From contig JAHCJV010000070.1 in assembly GCA_026126105.1 (NCBI GenBank), positions 1 to 32,532 on the forward strand: a DNA stretch of 32,532 bases, in the 5' to 3' direction. The position numbers and the translations under genes are program-made. Below, in pieces: positions 26,001 through 32,408 of the stretch. Each line of letters begins with the position of its first letter. The stretch's first letter is position 1. The DNA comes from Enhydrobacter sp. GTDB taxonomy: Bacteria; Pseudomonadota; Alphaproteobacteria; Reyranellales; Reyranellaceae. Below the pieces are notes generated by a model, which searched no databases, had not been told where the DNA came from, and was given only the letters and a program-made list of their open reading frames with translations.

Positions 26001-26623
26001 TCATCCAGGATTCCGGCAGTGGCGGTGTCGACAGAGCAATCGCGTCCGGCTCATACACGCTTGGGGCATCCAGCGGAGTCGAAGTCCTAACGCTAACCTC
26101 GAACTCGACTGGTAATGCAGCGCTGACCGGAAATGATGCTGACAACAAGATCATTGGCAACCTCGGAAACAACTCGATCGCAGGCATGGGAGGTGACGAT
26201 TTGCTGGACGGCGGGGAGGGCAACGACAAGCTCACCGGCGGTTATGGACGTGACGGCATGACAGGGGGCACCGGAGCCGACGTCTTCGTGTTCAAGAACA
26301 GCGATAGCCTCACGGGGCTGCTGGATAGCATCACGGACTTCGCGAGCGGCACCGACAAGATCGACCTCGATATGGTACCGACCAGGGGGCTGGCCGCCAG
26401 CGCGTTTGCGGCCACAACCATTGCTTCGACCCGCCTTTCGGACGCGCTTGCCGCCGCTGCCGCAGCGGCGGGCGGCGGCGACAAATCGGTGGTGTTCGTT
26501 GCAGGCGCCGCGAATGGCTGGTTGTTCTGGAGCAGCGACGGCGACCGACGTACCGTGGAAGAGGGCGTTCGGCTCGACGGACTGAATACTGTTGGCTCGT
26601 TTCAGAGTACGGATCTGGCGTGA
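23072..26623 (+). CDS. Secreted Calx-beta/RTX calcium-binding protein, probable type I secretion substrate
   Basis: A 1183-residue protein without signal peptide. Residues 5-706 hold six Calx-beta domains, each opening with an acidic V(V/I)EGxxGT turn and ending in NDD or DDD. A linker of about 100 residues follows. Three blocks of RTX nonapeptides (GGxGxDxLx) lie at about 814-875, 935-968 and 1026-1070, separated by beta-rich spacers containing IENLTLTG and VEVLTLTSN. The end (TGADVFVFKNSD, DSITDFASGTDKIDL) is the serralysin-type C-terminal region that carries the uncleaved type I secretion signal. RTX repeats fold on calcium outside the cell. No protease or lipase motif was found, so a structural, adhesive or surface role is an inference. 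HlyB/HlyD/TolC-type export genes are not in the window. Its base composition looks less GC-rich than its neighbours. Confidence 0.9.
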   Translation: MAAGFIWIDRGQIAEGSSGTRAMVFTVRRTGGTDAFAVGYNTADFTARATDGDYVPVAGVLQFGVGVESMTVEVPVNGDGKLENTEWLYLQLSSPTNGAAFGRHPGDGGPPIGLSYGVIRNDDQLSVPGEVWVNDTSVIEGTGGTRELVFTVMRTGTVAFDVDFATSPGSDFETKTGTLHFAEGVMSQTVSVTVSSDAILESSKWVELTLRNATNGMKLDYVNEWTDGPRSSGSGVVLDDDANPDTSYISINDVVVVEGNSGTKQVALTVTRSGGSGAFTVTFETAGNDVVRDQGTLSFAAGENAKTVLVTVNGDRKYEPYDGFAIVLSNAVGAEIIKSVGYGQITNDDPYSGAGILFIGDATMVEGASGTRALTFTVSRSQGTDAFTVDYTTRGYTGPGTATMGTDFVAKSGVLAFAQGETKKTISVAINGDSSVEQDEVLGLVLSNATNGALIYNGSDGSYSARGRILNDDGWSKAGAVWIEDASVVEGDSGVTQMTFTVRRGGGSSAFSVNYTSADSDAGASDGDYSPVAGKLNFGVGVESQTITVAINGDLAVERGDESVSMLLYGATNGATIVDSFGGGLIRDDDYVKNAAEGSLSISNGTVVEGNAGTRSMIFTVTRSGTGAFSVNYRTADGTAIAGSDYASTSGTLSFAPGETSKTISVTISGDVEYERDQSFFVLLFGAPETVTVANGLATGVIVNDDPQTLTSDFGYVSRGPVVISGSYLLANDPPGMTLASVSTAINASAELVAGGVQVDASDSVASTIASFVYTASDGALASHPTQVSMNLVTTGARSDKLTIETLSGQFSVIDGLGGNDQLVGGAGKDRFLGGAGKDRLFGGDGNDSLQGGDGADKLDGGTGVDFMYGGAGDDTYFVDGADFISEAMVFGADDGGKDTVYSSASSGLGSFIENLTLTGAAVSGSGNALANVIIGNAAANQLYGGAGADTLNGGAGDDMLNGGEDGDTYHVSAGDIIQDSGSGGVDRAIASGSYTLGASSGVEVLTLTSNSTGNAALTGNDADNKIIGNLGNNSIAGMGGDDLLDGGEGNDKLTGGYGRDGMTGGTGADVFVFKNSDSLTGLLDSITDFASGTDKIDLDMVPTRGLAASAFAATTIASTRLSDALAAAAAAAGGGDKSVVFVAGAANGWLFWSSDGDRRTVEEGVRLDGLNTVGSFQSTDLA
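23084..25189 (+). repeat. Six tandem Calx-beta units in the coding sequence
   Basis: Approximate unit limits are 23084-23440, 23459-23794, 23813-24118, 24134-24490, 24509-24841 and 24863-25189. Each unit is 100-120 residues with a conserved opening (V-EG-xGT), a central (A/S)F-V-(Y/F) strand, a G-L-F-G/A-GE or GVGVES segment, a V-NGD turn, and a terminal (N/D)DD. The DNA of the units is clearly diverged, so this is an old protein repeat rather than a recent DNA repeat. Confidence 0.85.
25511..26281 (+). repeat. Three blocks of RTX nonapeptide repeats
   Basis: Blocks lie at about 25511-25696 (LGGNDQLVGGAGKDRFLGG onward, seven or so units), 25874-25975 (YGGAGADTLNGGAGDDMLNGG) and 26147-26281 (GMGGDDLLDGGEGNDKLTGG). 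The pattern GGxGxDxLx is the calcium-binding parallel beta-roll of hemolysin-type proteins. Confidence 0.88.
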
Positions 26624-26709
26624 GTTCGCCTCCTTGGCTCCGAAACCGGCGCGCTACACCTTGCCGTCATTTGCACTAGAGTATCGCAGGCAACTGGGGA
26701 GGATAGTCG

Positions 26710-28326
26710 GTGCGCTACCACAAGCAGGCGATGATCGTGGCGCCGCAGCCGGAGCCGACAGAGGCGGGTGCGGACATCCTGCGAGAGGGCGGCAATGCGG
26801 TGGATGCAGGCATCGCCTGCGCGCTGGTGCAGACGGTGGTCGATCCGCAGATGTGCGGCATCGCCGGCTTCGGCTCGTGCGGCATCTACATGCCGGGCAA
26901 GAAGTTCCATGGCTACATCGATGCCCATGCGCCGGCACCGCTCGCCGCACGGCCCGACATGTGGGCCAACCTGATCGAGAGCGAAGCGCGTGATGGCTAC
27001 GGCTTCATCCTGAAGGGCCGGGTCAACGACATCGGCTACCAGTCGATCTGCACGCCGGCCAATCTCAGGATGTACTACGACGCACACAAGGATCACGGCA
27101 GCCTGCCGTGGTCGCGCATCGTCGAGCCCGCCATCCATTGGGCGGAGAACGGATGGACGGTGCGGCCGCACGTCCATTTCTGGTGGGCCGACGACGGCGC
27201 GTTCGGCCGCGCGCCCAACTTCGAACGCACCGGCTTCACGCCGGCGGCGCGCGCGCTCTATTGCCGCGCCGACGGTGTGCCGAAGCGGGTCGGCGACGCC
27301 GTCGTCAATCGCGACTACGGCCAGACGCTGCGCGCCATCGCCAAGGGCGGCGCGGATGTCTTTTACTCGGGCGAGATCGCGCGCGCGATCGACGAGGACA
27401 TGCGCCGGAACGACGCCCTGCTGTCTCTTGCGGACCTCGAGTCCTGGAAGACCGTGCGCACTGCGCCGCTGTGGGGCGATTATCGCGGCTACCGGGTCTC
27501 GACCAACCAGCCGCCCGGCGGCGGCGTCATGCTGATCGAGATGCTGAACATCCTCGAAAATTTCGATATCGGCGCGCTCGAGCACGGCTCGGCCGAATAT
27601 CTTCGTATCGTGGCCGAGGCGATGAAGCGGGCGACCATCGACAAGGACGCCAAGGTCGGCGACCCGAAGTTCGTCACGGTGCCGGTCGAGGAGCTGACGT
27701 CGAAGGCCTACGCCAAGACGATGGCCGGCGAGATCGCCCGTGGGGTGAAGGCGTCGGTGACGCGGTTCAACTCGGGCGCGGTGTCGAAGGACACCACGCA
27801 CATCTCGGTCCTCGACAAGGACGGCAACTGTTTCACCATGACCCATTCGCTCGGCATGCCGTCGGGCGTGATCACGCCGGGGCTCGGCTTCATGTACAAC
27901 GGCTGCATGGGCGTGTTCGACCCGCGCCCCGGCCGTGCCGGCTCGATCGCGCCAGGCAAGGCGCGCTTCAGCTCCGTGGTGCCGTCGATCATCTTCAAGG
28001 ACGGCAAGCCACACCTGATCATCGGCGCGCCCGGCGCGACGCAGATCGCGATGGGCGTCTTGCACGTCATTCTCAACGCGCTCGACTTCGACATGACCAT
28101 GGTCGAGGCGGTGAGCGCGCCGCGCTTCTCGGCAACCTCCGACACGATCGATATCTCCAACCGGATCCAGGGCCGGGTCGAGCGCGAGCTGAAGGAGCAG
28201 GGCTATCCGGTCGTGCGCAGCCCCTATGGCTTCGGCTTTGCCGCCGTGCATGGCATCCGCATCCACGACGACGGACTCGACGGTGGTGCCGACCCCGGCC
28301 ACGACGGCGTCGTCATCGCCGTCTGA
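26710..28326 (+). CDS. Gamma-glutamyltransferase family protein
   Basis: A 538-residue N-terminal nucleophile hydrolase of the gamma-glutamyltransferase family. The start region GADILREGGNAVDAGIACAL and PQMCGIAGFGSCGIYM is typical. The autoprocessing site is KDTTHISVLDKDGN, where Thr362 would become the N-terminal nucleophile of the small subunit, matching Thr391 of E. coli GGT. PSIIFKDGKPHLIIGAPGATQI is the usual segment of the small subunit. No signal peptide is visible, unlike classical periplasmic GGT, so a cytoplasmic amidohydrolase or acylase role is as likely as glutathione breakdown. The GTG start is supported by GGGGAGG (26697-26703) 6 bases upstream. The antiporter gene follows after 108 bases. 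Confidence 0.9.
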   Translation: MRYHKQAMIVAPQPEPTEAGADILREGGNAVDAGIACALVQTVVDPQMCGIAGFGSCGIYMPGKKFHGYIDAHAPAPLAARPDMWANLIESEARDGYGFILKGRVNDIGYQSICTPANLRMYYDAHKDHGSLPWSRIVEPAIHWAENGWTVRPHVHFWWADDGAFGRAPNFERTGFTPAARALYCRADGVPKRVGDAVVNRDYGQTLRAIAKGGADVFYSGEIARAIDEDMRRNDALLSLADLESWKTVRTAPLWGDYRGYRVSTNQPPGGGVMLIEMLNILENFDIGALEHGSAEYLRIVAEAMKRATIDKDAKVGDPKFVTVPVEELTSKAYAKTMAGEIARGVKASVTRFNSGAVSKDTTHISVLDKDGNCFTMTHSLGMPSGVITPGLGFMYNGCMGVFDPRPGRAGSIAPGKARFSSVVPSIIFKDGKPHLIIGAPGATQIAMGVLHVILNALDFDMTMVEAVSAPRFSATSDTIDISNRIQGRVERELKEQGYPVVRSPYGFGFAAVHGIRIHDDGLDGGADPGHDGVVIAV

Positions 28327-28327
28327 G

Positions 28328-28344
28328 CGCGCCGCGCTGGCGCG
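28328..28344 (+). terminator. Possible terminator hairpin after the gamma-glutamyltransferase gene
   Basis: CGCGCC (28328-28333), loop GCGCT, GGCGCG (28339-28344), starting 2 bases after the stop; a short TTTT run lies about 10 bases further on. The spacing is poor for an intrinsic terminator, so confidence is low. Confidence 0.3.
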
Positions 28345-28434
28345 GGAGTTCAGTTTTGCGCGGACCTTTCTCGTGTAACGAGTGCAGGTAGCATGAAGAC
28401 GGGCTAAAGGAAGCGCTGGAAGACACACGGGGGG

Positions 28435-29892
28435 ATGCTGGGGCGGATGACAAGGCAAGACTTTATCTGCGTAGTCGCGCGATCGACTGCTCTCGGTATC
28501 TCCCTGCTCCTTGCCGGAGTCTCTCCGACATTGGCTGCCAGCCCCGGCGCCCCGGCGATCGACGCGCGTCTCCTCGGTCTTGCCTGGATCATACCCTTCG
28601 TCGGCATCCTGCTGTCGATCGCCATCATGCCGCTTGCGGCGCCGAAGTTCTGGCACCATCACTTCGGGAAGGTCTCGGCGGCGTGGGCCGCGCTGTTGAT
28701 CGTGCCCTTTGCGGCGATCTACGGCGTGCCGACCGCCGCCTACGAGGTCGTCCACCTCCTGCTGCTCGACTACATCCCGTTCATTGTTCTGCTATTGGCG
28801 CTATTCGCCGTCACCGGCGGCATTCGCATCAAGGGCAACCTGCACGGCTCGCCGTCGACGAATACGGCGCTTCTCGCCATCGGGACGGTGCTGGCCGGCT
28901 GGATGGGCACGACCGGTGCGTCGATGCTGCTGATCCGCGCCGTGATCCGGGCCAACGACGACCGCAAGCACAAGGTCCACGTCTTCGTCTTCTTCATCTT
29001 CCTGGTTTCCAATATCGGGGGAGCGCTGACACCGCTCGGCGATCCGCCGCTGTTTCTGGGCTTCCTCAAGGGCGTCAGCTTCTTCTGGACAACGACTCAC
29101 CTGTTCAGCGAGATGCTGGTCTGTGTCGTCGTGCTGCTCGGCCTCTTCTATGCGATCGACGTCTACTGGTATCGGCGGGAAGGCAAGCGCAAGCCCGACC
29201 CCACGCCGGATGCGCCCCTTGGAATCGAGGGTGGTGTCAACTTCATCCTGCTGGGGGCCGTCGTCGCGGTGGTGCTGGCCAGCGGCACCTGGAATCCGGG
29301 AGTGCATTTCACTGTTTTCCACGTCACGCTCGAGCTGCAGCATGTCCTGCGCGATATGGCGCTGGTCGGCGTCTGCGCCTTGTCCCTTTGGCTCACGCCG
29401 CAAGGCGTCAGGGCCAGGAACGGATTCACCTGGGCACCGATGGCGGAGGTCGCGAAGCTTTTCGCCGGCATCTTCATCACCATCGCGCCGGCGATCGCCA
29501 TCCTGAAGGTGGGGCAGGAGGGCGCGATGGCGCCGTTGGCCGCATTGGTCACGAACCCGGACGGGCAGCCCAACGACACCTGGTACTTCTGGCTGACCGG
29601 AATCCTGTCCAGCTTCCTCGACAATGCGCCGACCTACCTCGTGTTCTTCAACCTCGCCGGCGGCGACCCGAACCTGCTGATGGGCGCCCTAGCCAGCACG
29701 TTGGCCGCGATCTCCTGCGGCGCGGTGTTCATGGGCGCCAACACCTACATCGGCAATGCGCCCAACTTCATGGTCAAGGCCGTGGCAGAGGAGTCCGGCA
29801 TCCGCATGCCGAGCTTCTTCGGCTACATGCTCTGGTCTTGCGGCATTCTGGTGCCGCTCTTCATATTGCTTACGTTCTTGTTCTTTCGCTGA
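28435..29892 (+). CDS. NhaD/CitMHS-like sodium:proton antiporter
   Basis: A 485-residue inner-membrane protein with about 12 hydrophobic segments, of the ion transporter superfamily (CitMHS_2/NhaD-like). Characteristic pieces are NIGGALTPLGDPPLFLGFLKG (about 193-213) and ILSSFLDNAPTYLVFFNLAGGD (about 390-411), the two re-entrant motifs that in NhaD-type carriers bear the ion-binding Asp and Asn residues, and MGANTYIGNAPNFMVKAVAEESG (about 433-455). The first 35 residues look like a signal or first helix. Members exchange sodium (or lithium) for protons; a citrate-type substrate cannot be excluded. Two ATGs (28435 and 28447) are possible, neither with an ideal ribosome site. A relic of codons 407-422 and following recurs at 32238-32342. 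Confidence 0.87.
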   Translation: MLGRMTRQDFICVVARSTALGISLLLAGVSPTLAASPGAPAIDARLLGLAWIIPFVGILLSIAIMPLAAPKFWHHHFGKVSAAWAALLIVPFAAIYGVPTAAYEVVHLLLLDYIPFIVLLLALFAVTGGIRIKGNLHGSPSTNTALLAIGTVLAGWMGTTGASMLLIRAVIRANDDRKHKVHVFVFFIFLVSNIGGALTPLGDPPLFLGFLKGVSFFWTTTHLFSEMLVCVVVLLGLFYAIDVYWYRREGKRKPDPTPDAPLGIEGGVNFILLGAVVAVVLASGTWNPGVHFTVFHVTLELQHVLRDMALVGVCALSLWLTPQGVRARNGFTWAPMAEVAKLFAGIFITIAPAIAILKVGQEGAMAPLAALVTNPDGQPNDTWYFWLTGILSSFLDNAPTYLVFFNLAGGDPNLLMGALASTLAAISCGAVFMGANTYIGNAPNFMVKAVAEESGIRMPSFFGYMLWSCGILVPLFILLTFLFFR

Positions 29893-30042
29893 ATGCCAAG
29901 GCCGCTGGGGGCGGACGGTGGCCTGCCATTGGAATGGATCTTGCAGTTGCCGAATAGTCCCGGCGCGACATGCGCGCGCCTGGACCTTCACCGCTCGCCG
30001 CGCTCCCGAGTATGGAGTAGGCTAGTGGCTTGAAACCGCTGC

Positions 30043-30058
30043 GGCCGTACACACGGCT
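30043..30058 (+). repeat. Leader hairpin upstream of dctQ
   Basis: GGCCGT, loop ACAC, ACGGCT: a 6-base-pair stem (outer pair G-U in RNA) in the 197-base gap between the antiporter stop and dctQ, about 16 bases before the ribosome site. A matching hairpin stands in front of the second dctQ copy at 32365-32380. The rest of 29893-30089 shows no gene. Confidence 0.4.
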
Positions 30059-30074
30059 AAGAAAGGCGGATCAC

Positions 30075-30083
30075 GGGGAGGGG
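30075..30083 (+). promoter_or_regulatory. Ribosome binding site deciding the dctQ start
   Basis: GGGGAGGGG followed by 6 bases and the ATG at 30090. The second dctQ copy has GGGAGGGG at the same distance from its ATG, confirming this start over the longer open frame that begins at 30030. Confidence 0.75.
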
Positions 30084-30089
30084 CCTCTA

Positions 30090-30635
30090 ATGGATGGTCT
30101 GGCGCGTGCGGTAAACGCAATTGATTCGATAAACCGTGGCGTCGGTCGGGTCGTAGCCTGGCTGACCCTGGCAACGGTTCTGGTCTGCGGCGCGGTGGTG
30201 CTTCTGCGCTATATGGCGGGGCAGGGCCATGTGTGGATGCAGGAACTCTATGTCTGGACCCACGCCATGACCTTCCTGCTGGCGGGGGGCTTCGCCTACT
30301 TGCTCAACGCCCACGTACGGGTCGATATTTTCTACGCTAGGTTCGGAGCGCGCGGCAAAGCCTGGATCGATCTGTTCGGCGTGATCTTCCTTCTGATGCC
30401 CTGGTTGGCGCTGCTCGCCTGGACCTCATGGACCTACGTCTATTACTCCTGGCAAACGAACGAAATTTCGGTGCAGAGCAACGGCATGCCGGCCATGTAC
30501 GTCCTGAAGTCGGCGCTGCTGGGCTTCGTCGTGCTGGTGGGACTTCAGGGACTTGCCTGGATCGGGCGTTGCATCCTGGTGCTGGGCGGCCGCGAGCCGC
30601 CGCCCACCGAGACCCTGACAGGGCCTCTGGGTTAG
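30090..30635 (+). CDS. TRAP transporter small permease (DctQ type)
   Basis: DctQ is the four-helix membrane subunit of TRAP transporters, which use the sodium gradient and a periplasmic binding protein to import acids and other solutes. The 181-residue protein has hydrophobic segments at about 21-41, 55-72, 93-118 and 139-158, and the family motif NAHVRVDIFYARFG (about 73-86), preceded by WMQELYVWTHAMTFLLAG. It lies 197 bases after the antiporter and 9 bases before dctM. A nearly identical second copy begins at 32409. No DctP binding protein is in the window. Confidence 0.9.
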   Translation: MDGLARAVNAIDSINRGVGRVVAWLTLATVLVCGAVVLLRYMAGQGHVWMQELYVWTHAMTFLLAGGFAYLLNAHVRVDIFYARFGARGKAWIDLFGVIFLLMPWLALLAWTSWTYVYYSWQTNEISVQSNGMPAMYVLKSALLGFVVLVGLQGLAWIGRCILVLGGREPPPTETLTGPLG

Positions 30636-30644
30636 GCGCGCACC

Positions 30645-32234
30645 ATGTCTCATACCCTTACGGCGGACCTCCTCGCCATCGGTCTCTTCGTGGTCGCAAC
30701 GTTCGGCGTGCTATGCGGCTTTCCGATCGCCTTCAGCCTGGCTGGTTTTTCGCTCTTCTTCGCTGCCGCCGGCTGGGCGCTCGGCGTGTTCGATCCCATC
30801 ATCCTCACCAGCCTGCCGTCGCGCTATTTCGGTCTCATGACCAACGAGGTGCTGGTAGCTGTGCCTCTGTTCATCTTTATGGGCGCAGTGCTTGAGCGCT
30901 CGAAGATCGCCGAGGCTCTGCTCGAGACGATGGGCCAGCTGTTCGGCACGATGCGCGGTGGATTGGCGATCTCCGTGGTCATCGTAGGCGCTCTGCTGGC
31001 AGCGTCGACCGGCGTGGTAGGCGCCACTGTGGTGACGATGGGCCTGATCAGTCTGCCCGCAATGATGCGAGCGGGATACGATCCAAAGCTCGCGACCGGG
31101 GTGATCTGCGCCTCGGGTACGCTTGGTCAGATCATCCCGCCGTCAGTGATCCTTATCTTCGTCGGTGATCTCCTGATGGGCGCCAACCAGCTTGCGGCAC
31201 AGAAAACCGGAAAGGCGCTCGATCCGGTCTCGGTCGGCGATCTGTTCGCCGGAGCGTTCCTGCCGGGACTTTCGCTCGTAGCCCTCTACATCCTCTACAT
31301 CCTCGGAGTGGCTTTCGTACGGCCGCAGGACTGCCCGGCGCTGGTGATGGACGCCTCGCAGCGCGCCTCGCTTGGCCGGCGCTTCGTGCGCGCCTTGATC
31401 CCTCCGCTGCTTCTGATCGTGGCCGTCCTCGGCTCCATTCTGATGGGCTTCGCCACGCCGACAGAGGCGGCATCGATCGGCGCCGTAGGGGCGATGGTCC
31501 TCGCGGCGTTCAATCGTGCCTTCTCCTTCGCGACGCTGCTGGCAGTGATGCGCAACACCGCCGTGATCAGCGCGCTGGTCTTCGCCATCGTGCTCGGCGT
31601 GTCGGTGTTCTCGCTGGTGTTCCGCGGCCTCGGCGGCGAGCATCTCGTCGAAATGATCCTGGCCGACGTTCCCGGCGGCGCCTTCGGCGCGGTTATGGCC
31701 GTGATGATCGTGATGTTCGTGCTCGGCTTCTTCATGGACACGATCGAGATCGTCCTGATCGTCGTGCCCATCACCGCCCCGGTCATCATTGCCATGGGCG
31801 TCAGCCCGGTGTGGCTCGGGGTGATGATCGGCGTCAATCTTCAGACCGCGTTCCTCACCCCGCCGGTGGGATTCGCGCTTTTCTATATGCGTGCCGTCGC
31901 CCCGTCGTCGATTACCACGGGGATGATCTACAAGGGCATCATCCCGTTCGTGATCCTGCAGGCGATGGCGATAGGCATCCTTTGGACCGCGCCGGGGCTC
32001 GCCACCTGGCTGCCCAAGCAGGTCTTCCCGGACGCGGCGCCCGCCGTCCGTTCAGACGGCAGCCAGCCCGGCTCGGTGCTCGACGACATCCTCAAGGTGC
32101 CGACGACAGGCTCTCCGCCGGCCTCGGGCTCGCCGCTCGATCAGCTCCTGAACCAGCCCGCCACGAACGTCCCGTCGACGGGCAGCGATCCGATCCTTGA
32201 CCGCCTGCAGGGCAATTCACCGAATCGGCAATGA
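30645..32234 (+). CDS. TRAP transporter large permease (DctM type)
   Basis: DctM is the transport channel of TRAP systems. The 529-residue protein has the family core to about residue 460: FPIAFSLAGFSLFF, LVAVPLFIFMGAVLERS, STGVVGATVVTMGLISLPAMMRAGYD, GTLGQIIPPSVILIFVGD (about 158-175), LGFFMDTIEIVLIVVPI (about 360-376) and NLQTAFLTPPVGFALFYMR (about 398-416). A hydrophilic loop at about 178-198 marks the longer-loop DctM subgroup. The last 68 residues or so (from about nucleotide 32028) form a Ser/Pro/Gly-rich tail with three LD-containing repeats, unusual for the family. It follows dctQ by 9 bases. Its stop lies just before an antiporter relic in the same frame. Confidence 0.93.
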   Translation: MSHTLTADLLAIGLFVVATFGVLCGFPIAFSLAGFSLFFAAAGWALGVFDPIILTSLPSRYFGLMTNEVLVAVPLFIFMGAVLERSKIAEALLETMGQLFGTMRGGLAISVVIVGALLAASTGVVGATVVTMGLISLPAMMRAGYDPKLATGVICASGTLGQIIPPSVILIFVGDLLMGANQLAAQKTGKALDPVSVGDLFAGAFLPGLSLVALYILYILGVAFVRPQDCPALVMDASQRASLGRRFVRALIPPLLLIVAVLGSILMGFATPTEAASIGAVGAMVLAAFNRAFSFATLLAVMRNTAVISALVFAIVLGVSVFSLVFRGLGGEHLVEMILADVPGGAFGAVMAVMIVMFVLGFFMDTIEIVLIVVPITAPVIIAMGVSPVWLGVMIGVNLQTAFLTPPVGFALFYMRAVAPSSITTGMIYKGIIPFVILQAMAIGILWTAPGLATWLPKQVFPDAAPAVRSDGSQPGSVLDDILKVPTTGSPPASGSPLDQLLNQPATNVPSTGSDPILDRLQGNSPNRQ

Positions 32235-32237
32235 CCG

Positions 32238-32342
32238 ACCCTCGCCGGCGGCGACCCGAACGTGCTGATGAGTGCCCTCGCCGGCACGTCGACGCAATTT
32301 CTAGTCGGCGTGACGCTCGCTGTATTGCGGACCATGGGCTAA
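32238..32342 (+). pseudogene. Relic of the antiporter gene after dctM
   Basis: From 32241 the DNA matches the antiporter gene from 29653 at about 42 of the first 48 bases by eye; the relic reads LAGGDPNVLMSALAGT against LAGGDPNLLMGALAST. Similarity then fades, and the frame stops at TAA 32340-32342. There is no start codon in this frame after the dctM stop, so it is not a gene. It marks the left part of a tandem duplication whose antiporter copy has been almost wholly lost. Confidence 0.75.
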
Positions 32343-32364
32343 CCTAGTTCCAGGGAACCGCAAC

Positions 32365-32380
32365 GGCCGCACAGACGGCC
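32365..32380 (+). repeat. Leader hairpin upstream of the second dctQ
   Basis: GGCCG, loop CACAGA, CGGCC, followed by six A. It corresponds to the hairpin at 30043-30058. The outer G-U pair of the first copy is G-C here, a change that keeps pairing, while the inner T-A pair is lost. Confidence 0.4.
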
Positions 32381-32408
32381 AAAAAACGATCGCTGGGAGG
32401 GGCTTCGA

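Noticed and set aside
28400..28434. Similarity between the antiporter leader and the two dctQ leaders (CGGGCTAAAGG-like stretch)
   Set aside because: A short, gapped match that I cannot separate from chance by eye; a computed alignment would be needed.
26602..28755. A 717-codon open frame on the minus strand, antisense to the GGT and antiporter genes
   Set aside because: Same reason: low-complexity charged translation, no recognisable domain, no ribosome site, and it would cross two well-supported genes.
32232..32342. A small gene in the interval after dctM
   Set aside because: The frame that matches the antiporter has no start codon after the dctM stop; it is better explained as a duplication relic.
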